64,000 nucleotides of DNA from Sphingosinicella sp963974575 (GTDB lineage Bacteria; Pseudomonadota; Alphaproteobacteria; Sphingomonadales; Sphingomonadaceae). The stretch lies in contig NZ_CAXBBQ010000010.1 of NCBI RefSeq assembly GCF_963974575.1, positions 62,001 to 126,000 of the forward strand, given 5' to 3'. A program made the translations under genes and the position numbers. Each line of letters begins with the position of its first letter. Position 1 is the stretch's first letter. Of the stretch, positions 17,392-25,412 are shown piece after piece. The notes beneath the pieces were generated by a model, which was not told the origin of the DNA, made no database searches, and saw only the letters and a list, made by a program, of their open reading frames with translations.

Positions 17392-18549
17392 ATGCGTAAC
17401 AACCGATGGCTGGCAGCGGCGGCACTCGCCGCCTGCGCGTGGCTTTCCGCCTGCGCGGATGATGCGCCGCCCGCGCCGCCGCCACCCGAGGTCGAGGTCG
17501 TCACGGTCCGGCCGCAGCCGATCGCGAACGTCATCGAGCTGCCGGGCCGCGTGCAGGCGATCCGAACCGCCGAGGTGCGCGCGCGCGTGGACGGCATCAT
17601 CGAACGCCGCCTGTTCGACGAGGGTACGGACGTGAAGGCGGGGCAGGCGCTGTTCGCCATCGATCCGCGCGAGATGACCGCTGCGCTGAATGCCGCGCAG
17701 GCATCGCTCGCCCGCGCGCAGGCGACGTCGGCGAACGCGGCGCAGGATCTGCAGCGCTACGAGGGGCTGATCGCTGGTCAGGCGATCAGCAAGCAGGAAT
17801 ATGATGCGGCGAAGGCGCGCCTCGGCACGGCGCAGGCCGATGTCGATCAGGCGCGCGCGCAGGTCGCGTCGGCCCGGCTCAACCTCGGCTACGCCACCGT
17901 TCGGGCGCCGATCGCAGGCCGCGCGGGGCGGGCGCAGGTCACCGAGGGCGCGCTCGTCAGCGCGTCGCAGGGCACGCTGCTCACCACGATCGAGCAGATC
18001 GATTCGATCTACGTGAACTTCTCCCAGTCGAGTTCCGATCTGCTCGCGATCCGCCGCGACATCGCGGGCGGCAAGCTGCACATCCCGGAGCTTGGCCGCT
18101 GGGACGTGACGCTGATTCTTGAGGACGGCACGGCGTACGAGCAGACCGGCCATATCGACTTCCTCGACCTCTCGATAGACGAGGCGACAGGCACCGCCGC
18201 GCTGCGTGCCGAGTTCCCGAACCCCCGGCGGATATTGCTGCCCGGCCAGTTCGTGCGCGCGCAGATCGGCGCCGGAACGCGGGCGAACGGCATCCTTGTG
18301 CCGCAGCGCGCGGTCACCGTCGCTGAAGACGGCGGGAGCGTCTACGTGGTCGGCGCCAAGGACGTTGCCGAGGTGCGCCCCGTGAAGCTCGGCCGGCTTC
18401 AGGGCAAAAGCTGGGTGATCGACGAGGGCCTTCACAGCGGCGACCGTGTCGTAGTGAGCGGGCTTCAGGGTGTCCGTCCCGGCCAGCCCGTTCGCATCGC
18501 CGGGGCTGCGCCGAAAAAGGCTGCAGAGAAGGCTGCCGGCGTCAAATGA
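17392..18549 (+). CDS. RND efflux membrane-fusion protein (AcrA/MexA family lipoprotein)
   Basis: A 385-residue periplasmic adaptor. It opens with a lipoprotein signal (AAALAACAWLSAC, lipobox LSAC), then the biotinyl-lipoyl-like segment (GRVQAIRTAEVRARVDGIIERRLF), a coiled-coil hairpin (ALNAAQASLARAQATSANAAQDLQRY), the second lipoyl half (LNLGYATVRAPIAGRAG) and beta-barrel and proximal domains (LPGQFVRAQI). ATG 17392 follows GGAG; an upstream ATG at 17317 lies within the operator and adds no signal-like sequence. It links the RND permease to the outer-membrane channel. The downstream gene overlaps it by 4 bases (ATGA). Confidence 0.92.
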   Translation: MRNNRWLAAAALAACAWLSACADDAPPAPPPPEVEVVTVRPQPIANVIELPGRVQAIRTAEVRARVDGIIERRLFDEGTDVKAGQALFAIDPREMTAALNAAQASLARAQATSANAAQDLQRYEGLIAGQAISKQEYDAAKARLGTAQADVDQARAQVASARLNLGYATVRAPIAGRAGRAQVTEGALVSASQGTLLTTIEQIDSIYVNFSQSSSDLLAIRRDIAGGKLHIPELGRWDVTLILEDGTAYEQTGHIDFLDLSIDEATGTAALRAEFPNPRRILLPGQFVRAQIGAGTRANGILVPQRAVTVAEDGGSVYVVGAKDVAEVRPVKLGRLQGKSWVIDEGLHSGDRVVVSGLQGVRPGQPVRIAGAAPKKAAEKAAGVK

Positions 18550-21500
18550 CCCCGCGTTTTTTCATCGATCGCCCCGTCTTCTCGTGGGTGCTCGCGCTCT
18601 GTATCACGCTTGCGGGCGTGCTGGCGCTGCGCGGCTTGCCGGTCGAGCAGTATCCGTCGGTCGCGCCGCCGTCGCTCACGATCCAGCTTACTTATCCCGG
18701 CGCCGACGCCGCGGTGCTCGAACAGAACGTCACGCAGGTGATCGAGCAGCAGCTGAACGGCGTCGAGGGCTTCCTCTACATGTCGTCGACCAGCCTCTCG
18801 AACGGCACGGCGGAAATTCACGTCACCTTCAGCACCGGCACCGATATCAACGAAGCCCAGATGGAGGTGCAGAATCGCCTGCGCCGCGTCGAACAACGGC
18901 TCCCCGAAGAGGTGCGCCGCCAAGGCATTTCCGTTGCCGAGGCGAACACCGGCTTCCTGCTGATTGTTGGGCTGCAATCGAAGAGTGGTCAAACCGCCGC
19001 GCTTGATCTCGGCAATTTCGCCAACAGCCGCGTCGTCGATGAACTGCGCCGCGTGTCGGGCGTCGGCGAGGTGCAGGTGTTCACGCCGCCCTACGCGATG
19101 CGTATCTGGCTCGATCCGCAGAAGCTTGCGAACTACCGCCTTTCGGCCGCCGAAGCGCTCGCGGCAGTGCGCGAGCAGAACAGCCAGTCGCCGGGCGGTG
19201 CACTCGGCGACCGGCCGCTGGCGAATGGAAGCGAGCTCAACGCCACGATCATCACGCAAAGCCGTTTCACCAATCCCGAACAGTTCGCGGCGATCATCCT
19301 GCGCGCGAACCCGGATGGCTCGGCCGTACGCCTCAAGGATGTGGCACGCGTCGAACTCGGCGCGCAGAGCTATCTCTTCGATTCCGAACTGAACGGAAAT
19401 CCGGTGGCCGGCATCGCCGTGCAGATGACGCCCGGCGCGAATGCGCTCGCCACGGCACAGGGCGTCAATGCGCGCATGAAAGAGCTGGAGCGCAGCTTCC
19501 CCTCCGACATCACGTGGTCGATTCCCTACGACACGACGCCGTTCATCAATGTCTCGATCGAGGAGGTCGTGAAGGCGCTCGCGGAGGCGATGGTGCTCGT
19601 CTTCCTCGTGATGTTCCTGTTCCTTCAGAACTGGCGGGCGACGCTCATTCCCACGATTGTCGTTCCGATCGCGCTCGCCGGCGCCTGTCTCGGCCTCTGG
19701 CTGTTCGGCTTTTCGATCAACGTGCTGTCGCTGTTCGGCATGGTGCTCGCCATCGGCATCCTCGTCGACGATGCCATCGTCGTCATCGAAAATGTCGAGC
19801 GCATCATGGTCGAGGAAAAGCTGTCGCCATACGAGGCGACGGTGAAGGCGATGAGCCAGATCACCTCGGCGATCATCGGCATCACGCTCGTGCTGATGGC
19901 GGTGTTCATTCCGATGGCGTTTTTTCCGGGCTCGACCGGACAGATTTATCGCCAGTTTTCGGTGACGCTGATCGTTTCCATCGGCTTCTCCGCGCTGCTG
20001 GCGTTGACACTGACACCCGCGCTCTGCGCCACGTTCCTGAAGCCGCACACTGAGGTCAAGGAACGGGAAGGCCGGTTCGCGCGGGTCACGGGCGGTTTCT
20101 TCGATCGGTTCAACGCCTGGTTCTCCCGGTCGACGGATCGTTATCAGGGTGCGGTCGGCAAGGTTCTGTCGCGGCCGCTGCGCTGGCTCGCGGTGTTCGT
20201 GCTGCTCTTTGGCCTTACCGCGATCATGTTCACGCGGCTTCCCGGCGGCTTCCTGCCCACGGAAGATCAGGGCAGCATCATCACCGTGATTCAGGCGCCC
20301 GCCGGTGCGACCCGTGAGCGCACCGAGGAAGCGATTGTTCAGGTGAAGGCGTTCTATGCCTCGCAGCCGCAGGTGCAGAACGTCTTCGTCGTGCGCGGGT
20401 TCAGCTTTTTCGGTCAGGGACAGGGCAACGCGATCATCTTCGTGAACCTGAAACCGTGGGCCGAGCGCAAGGGCGTCGAGAACAAGGCGGATGCAATCGT
20501 CGGCCGGGCCATGGGCGCCTTCATGCAGATCAAGCAGGCGATGGTGTTCGCGCTCAATCCGCCCTCAATTCAGGAACTCGGCACAGCCGGCGGTTTCACG
20601 TTCAAGCTGCAGGATCGCGGTGGTCACGGGCACAAGGCGCTTACCGCCGCGCAGGGGCAGCTTTTGGGTTTGGCCTCGCAAAGCCCGGTGCTGTCGGGCG
20701 TACGGCCTGATGGACAACCCGAAGCGCCCCAGCTTCGCGTGCTCATCGATCGCATCAAGGCGCGCGCGCTCGGGCTTTCGATCGGCGATGTGAATGATAC
20801 GCTCGCGATTTCGTTCGGCAGTGCCTACGCGAACGATTTCACCCGCGATGGCCGCGTTCTGCAGGTGCTCCTGCAGGCCGACGCGCCCTTCCGCATGACC
20901 CCGCAGGACGTGCTTGATCTCAAGGTGCGCAGTGCATCGGGCGACATGGTGCCGTTCGGGGCCTTTACGCAGGTGGAATGGACAGCGGGCCCGCAGCAGC
21001 TCCAGCGCTACAACGGCTATCCATCGATGACGATCTCCGGCGCGGCCGCGCCGGGGCGTTCGACGGGTGAGGCGATGGCGGAAATGGAGCAGCTCGCCGC
21101 GCAGCTTCCAGAAGGCTTCGCCTACGAATGGACCGGCATCTCCTACGAGGAGAAGCAGTCGGCGGGTCAGATCGGCCTGCTGCTCGGCCTGTCGCTTGTC
21201 GTCGTCTATCTGCTTCTCGCAGCGCTCTACGAAAGCTGGGCGGTGCCCGTGTCGGTGCTGCTCATCGTGCCGCTCGGCGTGCTCGGCTCGGTGCTGCTGA
21301 CGGCGATGCGCGGGCTTTCGGCGGACATCTATTTCAACGTCGGCCTTGTCACCATCATCGGCCTCGCCGCGAAGAACGCGATCCTCATCGTCGAGTTCGC
21401 GATCGAGGAGGAAGCGAAGGGCAAGTCGCCGCTCGAAGCAACGATGGAAGCCGTGAAGCTCCGCCTCAGGCCCATCATCATGACGTCGATGGCGTTCATC

Positions 21501-21710
21501 GGCGGCATGTTCCCGCTGTTCATCGCGAGCGGCGCGGGCGCGGCGAGCCGGCGCGCGGTCGGCACCGGCGTGATGGGCGGCATGATCACCGCGACGCTCA
21601 TCGGCATCTTCCTCATTCCGCTGTTCTATTATGCGGTGCGCCGCTGGATCAGCCGCAAACGCCCGCCCGCGCCCGGCGAGCTGCGTCACGTGGAGACGCC
21701 CGATGCGTAA
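18546..21710 (+). CDS. RND multidrug efflux permease (HAE1 family, AcrB/MexB-like)
   Basis: A 1054-residue inner-membrane pump with the duplicated six-helix plus periplasmic-loop plan of HAE1 permeases. It begins RFFIDRPVFSWVLALCI and carries the usual family signatures: VEQYPSVAPPSLTIQLTYPG, GILVDDAIVVIENVER (the paired Asp of the proton relay in helix 4), FIPMAFFPGSTGQIYRQF, and GLAAKNAILIVEFA (the relay Lys in helix 10). Length equals that of AcrB-type pumps. It would export amphiphilic toxic compounds or antibiotics with the adaptor and NodT-type channel. Translation overlaps the adaptor by 4 bases and the channel gene by 8. Confidence 0.95.
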   Translation: MTPRFFIDRPVFSWVLALCITLAGVLALRGLPVEQYPSVAPPSLTIQLTYPGADAAVLEQNVTQVIEQQLNGVEGFLYMSSTSLSNGTAEIHVTFSTGTDINEAQMEVQNRLRRVEQRLPEEVRRQGISVAEANTGFLLIVGLQSKSGQTAALDLGNFANSRVVDELRRVSGVGEVQVFTPPYAMRIWLDPQKLANYRLSAAEALAAVREQNSQSPGGALGDRPLANGSELNATIITQSRFTNPEQFAAIILRANPDGSAVRLKDVARVELGAQSYLFDSELNGNPVAGIAVQMTPGANALATAQGVNARMKELERSFPSDITWSIPYDTTPFINVSIEEVVKALAEAMVLVFLVMFLFLQNWRATLIPTIVVPIALAGACLGLWLFGFSINVLSLFGMVLAIGILVDDAIVVIENVERIMVEEKLSPYEATVKAMSQITSAIIGITLVLMAVFIPMAFFPGSTGQIYRQFSVTLIVSIGFSALLALTLTPALCATFLKPHTEVKEREGRFARVTGGFFDRFNAWFSRSTDRYQGAVGKVLSRPLRWLAVFVLLFGLTAIMFTRLPGGFLPTEDQGSIITVIQAPAGATRERTEEAIVQVKAFYASQPQVQNVFVVRGFSFFGQGQGNAIIFVNLKPWAERKGVENKADAIVGRAMGAFMQIKQAMVFALNPPSIQELGTAGGFTFKLQDRGGHGHKALTAAQGQLLGLASQSPVLSGVRPDGQPEAPQLRVLIDRIKARALGLSIGDVNDTLAISFGSAYANDFTRDGRVLQVLLQADAPFRMTPQDVLDLKVRSASGDMVPFGAFTQVEWTAGPQQLQRYNGYPSMTISGAAAPGRSTGEAMAEMEQLAAQLPEGFAYEWTGISYEEKQSAGQIGLLLGLSLVVVYLLLAALYESWAVPVSVLLIVPLGVLGSVLLTAMRGLSADIYFNVGLVTIIGLAAKNAILIVEFAIEEEAKGKSPLEATMEAVKLRLRPIIMTSMAFIGGMFPLFIASGAGAASRRAVGTGVMGGMITATLIGIFLIPLFYYAVRRWISRKRPPAPGELRHVETPDA

Positions 21711-23100
21711 GCTTCTGCTCCTCTCCGCGCTGCTCGTGTCCGCGTGCCAGATGGCGCCAACACACGAGCGCCCGGCACTGCCGACTGCGTCCGCCTATCC
21801 GCTGTCCCCGGACCCGGCGGATGGTGCGCGCGCGGAAACCATCGGCTGGCGCGATTTCTTCGCCGATCCGGCGCTCCGCACGCTGATCGACGCCGCGCTG
21901 GAGCGCAACCGCGACCTCGCCGTTTCGATCGCCCGCATCGAAGAAGCGCGCGGGCTCTATCGCATCCAGCGTGCCGATCGCCTCCCGACCCTCGCTGCGA
22001 GCGGCGAGGCCACGCGGAGCCGAGGGCAGGTTTTCACGCCAACGGGTGCGACCGTGGCGGAGCAGGACCGCTTCTCCGTCGGTGTCGGCGTTTCGGCGTT
22101 CGAACTCGATTTCTGGGGCCGCGTCCGCAACCTTTCAGAAGCGGCGCGGGCGCAATATCTCTCCACGGTACAGGCCGAACGCGCGTTCCGGCTCAGCCTC
22201 GTCCGCGACGTCGCGACAACGTGGTTCGCGCTGCGCGAGACCGAGGAGCGCATCACGCTCGCCGAAGCGACGGTGAAAAGCCGTGAAGACGGCGTGCGCA
22301 TCGCCCAGCGCCGCCTTGACGCAGGCGTCACCTCCGCGCTCGATTTCCGGCAGGCCGAATCGCTGCTCACACAGGCCGAAACCGAGCTTGCCGGGCTCCG
22401 CCTTTCGCGCAGCCGCAACGCGAACTTCCTCGCCGTTCTGGTCGGCGGGGCGCTTCCCGAAACCGCGCCGCCCCTCGCACTCGCCGAGCAGGACGGCTTC
22501 CCGAGGCTCGCCGCCGGTCTGCCGTCGGACCTCCTGACGCTGCGGCCGGATATCCTCGCCGCGGAAGAAACACTCCGCGCCGCCCGCGCCAATATTGGTG
22601 CGGCGCGCGCGGCGTTCTTCCCGACGATCTCGCTCACCGGCACGCTGGGCTTCGCATCGGGCGAGCTCGATTCGCTTTTCGATAACGGCAGCTTCAACTG
22701 GAGCGTCGGCCCGGCGCTCAATCTGCCGATTTTCGATTTCGGCCGCCGCAAGGGCAATCTCACCGTTGCGGAGGCGCGCGAGGACATCGCCGTCGCCCAG
22801 TACGAGCAGACCGTCCAGATCGCCTTTCGCGAGGTGGCCGATGCACTCGCGGGCCGCCGCTTCCTTGCCGAGCAGATGCTCGCGCAGCTCCGCGCGACCG
22901 AAGCCCAGCGGCACATCGCGCAGCTCGCCCGCACGCGGTATCGCGAAGGCGTCGTCGGCTATCTCGAAGTGCTGGATGCCGAACGCAACCTGTTCGATGC
23001 CGAGCAGGCGCTGATCACCGCGAACCGCGCCGTGCTCGACAATCGCGTCGCGCTCTACGTCGCGCTCGGCGGCGGGCTCGTCGAAGGCGGCGGTTCTTAG
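21703..23100 (+). CDS. NodT-family outer-membrane efflux lipoprotein
   Basis: A 465-residue TolC-like channel subunit. The lipoprotein signal MRKLLLLSALLVSAC ends with lipobox VSAC, and the mature part begins with the NodT-type PTHERPALPTASAYP. Two repeated halves carry the GWRDFFADPALRTLIDAALERNRDL and LPSDLLTLRPDILAAEETLRAARANIG elements of the outer-membrane factor family. ATG 21703 overlaps the permease stop by 8 bases, and GGAG precedes it; the longer frame from 21631 lies in permease sequence. It completes the tripartite pump. A 47-base gap separates it from the next gene. Confidence 0.93.
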   Translation: MRKLLLLSALLVSACQMAPTHERPALPTASAYPLSPDPADGARAETIGWRDFFADPALRTLIDAALERNRDLAVSIARIEEARGLYRIQRADRLPTLAASGEATRSRGQVFTPTGATVAEQDRFSVGVGVSAFELDFWGRVRNLSEAARAQYLSTVQAERAFRLSLVRDVATTWFALRETEERITLAEATVKSREDGVRIAQRRLDAGVTSALDFRQAESLLTQAETELAGLRLSRSRNANFLAVLVGGALPETAPPLALAEQDGFPRLAAGLPSDLLTLRPDILAAEETLRAARANIGAARAAFFPTISLTGTLGFASGELDSLFDNGSFNWSVGPALNLPIFDFGRRKGNLTVAEAREDIAVAQYEQTVQIAFREVADALAGRRFLAEQMLAQLRATEAQRHIAQLARTRYREGVVGYLEVLDAERNLFDAEQALITANRAVLDNRVALYVALGGGLVEGGGS

Positions 23101-23147
23101 ACTTTCAGGGCTTGCACGCGGTGCGTGTCCTCTCCCAAAGAGAGGGC

Positions 23148-24638
23148 ATGACGGTCACCATTGATATCGGAAACGATCGGTCCGGGCAGCCCGTGCCGAT
23201 CGACCTCCAGGAATTGCTTGCAACCCGCCTGCTCGTGCAGGGCAACTCGGGCTCGGGCAAGTCGCACCTGCTGCGCCGTCTGCTCGAAGAAAGCGCGGGA
23301 AGCGTGCAGCAGGTGGTGATCGATCCTGAAGGTGATTTCGTTACGCTTTCAGAACCGTTCGGCCATTCGGTGATCGAGGCGGCGGATTACGGCGAGAGAG
23401 AGATCGGCCATTTCGCGGCGCGCGTGCGCGAACACCGTGCGTCGGTCGTGCTCAACCTCGAAGACCTGGACGTAGAGGCGCAAATGCGCTGCGCCGCCAC
23501 GTTCCTTTCGGGCCTGTTCGATGCCCCGCGCGAACAGTGGTATCCCGTGCTCGTCGTCGTCGACGAAGCGCAGCTCTTCGCGCCCGCCGGCGCAGGCGAC
23601 GTTTCAGACGATGTCCGCCGTACCTCGCTTGCCGCGATGACGAACCTGATGTGCCGTGGCCGCAAGCGCGGGCTTGCCGGCGTCATCGCCACGCAGCGCC
23701 TCGCCAAGCTCGCCAAGAACGTCGCCGCCGAGGCGTCGAATTTCCTGATGGGCCGCACCTTCCTCGATATCGACATGGCGCGCGCCGCCGATCTGCTCGG
23801 CATGGAGCGGCGGCAGGCCGAAGCGATCCGCGATCTCGATCGGGGGTCGTTCCTTGCGCTCGGGCCTGCGATCTCGCGGCGTCCGGTGCCGGTGAAGATC
23901 GGTGCTGTGCGCACGCAGGCGCGCGGCAGCGGTCCGTCTTTGGCGCCGCTTCCCACCGATGCGGCGGAGGTGAGGGGTCTTATCTTCGCGCCCGTGCCAG
24001 AGGATGCGCCGCTCCCCGCGCCGCCGCCGCGCACGCCGGTTCCCGCCGAAACGCTGCTGCGCCGCGTCGCGCAGGAGCTTCGCCCCGCCGCGCCCGTGCC
24101 CGAAGGCCCGCCGCCCGATCCCGAGGCCGTGAGCGCCATCATTGCGGATGTGCTCGATGCCATGCTCGCGGAGGAGGGCAGCGAGCACCGCACCCCGAGC
24201 GTGCTTTTTCAGGATTTTCAGGTTCGCTGCCGCATGGCGGGGCTTGCCTCGCCGCCGCTCGATCTCGATGGGTTCAGCCGCCGGCTTTCCTGCGCGCGCG
24301 CCGGGATCGCGAACCCGGAGGATGAAGACTGGCGCGACGCAATGGCGCTCGCCGATACGCTTCCCGCAGAGATGGTCGGCGCGTTTCTGCTCATCGCCCA
24401 TGCGGCGCGCGAACGTCTGCCGTGTCCCGAAGACACGGCGATCGCTGCCGTCTACGGCACAAGCTCGCTCGGCCGCGTCCGCCGCCTGCTCGGTTATATG
24501 GAAAGCACCGGCCTCATCGTCAGTCGCAACGATCTTTCCGGTAACCGCACGATCAGCATCCCGCAGCTCGGCTGCGCGACGGCCCCGTCGGTCACATCCG
24601 GCCCGCGCGCCGCGCGGCGGCGGCTCGCTGGCGGCTGA
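23148..24638 (+). CDS. HerA-like P-loop ATPase
   Basis: A 496-residue ATPase of the HerA/DUF87-related group. It has Walker A GNSGSGKSH (about 32-40), VVIDPEGDF, Walker B VLVVVDEAQLF, and the arginine-rich RRTSLAAMTNLMCRGRKRGLAGVIATQRLAKL element. A proline-rich linker (about 285-330) precedes a helical C-terminal region with a possible winged helix (LGRVRRLLGYMESTGLIVSRNDLSG). ATG 23148 follows GAGAGGG. HerA proteins are hexameric DNA translocases paired with NurA in archaea; many bacterial versions, like this one, stand alone. DNA processing or an export/defence role cannot be decided. It may be read through from the efflux operon. Confidence 0.82.
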   Translation: MTVTIDIGNDRSGQPVPIDLQELLATRLLVQGNSGSGKSHLLRRLLEESAGSVQQVVIDPEGDFVTLSEPFGHSVIEAADYGEREIGHFAARVREHRASVVLNLEDLDVEAQMRCAATFLSGLFDAPREQWYPVLVVVDEAQLFAPAGAGDVSDDVRRTSLAAMTNLMCRGRKRGLAGVIATQRLAKLAKNVAAEASNFLMGRTFLDIDMARAADLLGMERRQAEAIRDLDRGSFLALGPAISRRPVPVKIGAVRTQARGSGPSLAPLPTDAAEVRGLIFAPVPEDAPLPAPPPRTPVPAETLLRRVAQELRPAAPVPEGPPPDPEAVSAIIADVLDAMLAEEGSEHRTPSVLFQDFQVRCRMAGLASPPLDLDGFSRRLSCARAGIANPEDEDWRDAMALADTLPAEMVGAFLLIAHAARERLPCPEDTAIAAVYGTSSLGRVRRLLGYMESTGLIVSRNDLSGNRTISIPQLGCATAPSVTSGPRAARRRLAGG

Positions 24639-24641
24639 AGC

Positions 24642-25412
24642 CTATTCGGGCGCAGCGATCTCGCTCGCCACCATCGTGCGTTCATCGCGCGCGATCGACC
24701 ACAGGCGGCGGGGCTGCTTCGGGTCCCAGTCGATAGCCTGTCCGGGCGTTGCGATCGGAATCGTCGCAACATGTGTCAGCACCGATCCCGCCTCCGGCAG
24801 TTCGAGCACGTAAAGCTCCGGATGGTCGTGTCCCGTGATGTAGAGGCGGCCATCCGCACCCCAACTCGCGCCTGAACAGCTTTTGGGCGCGAAGCGCGCG
24901 AGAATCTCCGGCGGAAACACCCACGCGGCGTCTTTCCGGAAAGCATCGTCCATGCGCACGAGCGTGGTATGGCGATGGTCCCGTCCAGGCTCGCCGCCCT
25001 TGCCGTCATAGTTTGCGAACACCGCCCACCACTTGCCCGCGTGCCGCTCCATCACCGTCAGCGATCCGGGGCCAAAGCCGAGGCTGATGCTGCGGACATG
25101 CCGCATGGAGCGCGTATCGAAGATCTCGACCGCGCTCGTTTGCGGCACGGCCGGATAGTTCGAAGCCGCGCACACGAGTTCGTGCTTCACCACGGTGCAG
25201 CTGTTCATGTGCGGGAACAGCGCGCGCTCGCCCTGCCACCCCGCAACCCGCTTGCCCGTGGCGATCTCGTATTTGCCGATGCGATCGTTATCGATCGCAT
25301 AAACATACGTCCCGTCGGAGGCGACACCCTGGTTCGCCTCCTCCGCCGGAATTTGCAGCGTAACCGGCGCTGCTGCGGTCAGCAGCGCCAATACGATCGC
25401 AGAGCTTACCAC
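24642..25412 (-). CDS. Predicted exported beta-propeller-like protein, coupled to a TonB receptor
   Basis: A 256-residue protein with an N-terminal hydrophobic signal (VSSAIVLALLTAAAPVTL). Repeats of the type GVASDGTYVYAIDNDRIGKYEIATGK, ASWGADGRLYITGHDHPELYVLELPEAG and AIDWDPKQPRRLWSIAR suggest a WD40/NHL-like propeller of about five blades. No catalytic motif is recognised, and it is too short for a beta-propeller phytase. It starts with GTG at 25412 and overlaps the receptor stop by 7 bases, with no strong ribosome-binding site, so it is almost certainly translated after the receptor and acts in the same process, perhaps as a periplasmic ligand-handling protein. Confidence 0.72.
   Translation of the reverse strand: MVSSAIVLALLTAAAPVTLQIPAEEANQGVASDGTYVYAIDNDRIGKYEIATGKRVAGWQGERALFPHMNSCTVVKHELVCAASNYPAVPQTSAVEIFDTRSMRHVRSISLGFGPGSLTVMERHAGKWWAVFANYDGKGGEPGRDHRHTTLVRMDDAFRKDAAWVFPPEILARFAPKSCSGASWGADGRLYITGHDHPELYVLELPEAGSVLTHVATIPIATPGQAIDWDPKQPRRLWSIARDERTMVASEIAAPE

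Noticed and set aside
18465..20048. 527-residue minus-strand frame inside the RND permease
   Set aside because: Antisense shadow, dominated by Arg, Asp and His, with no homology features.
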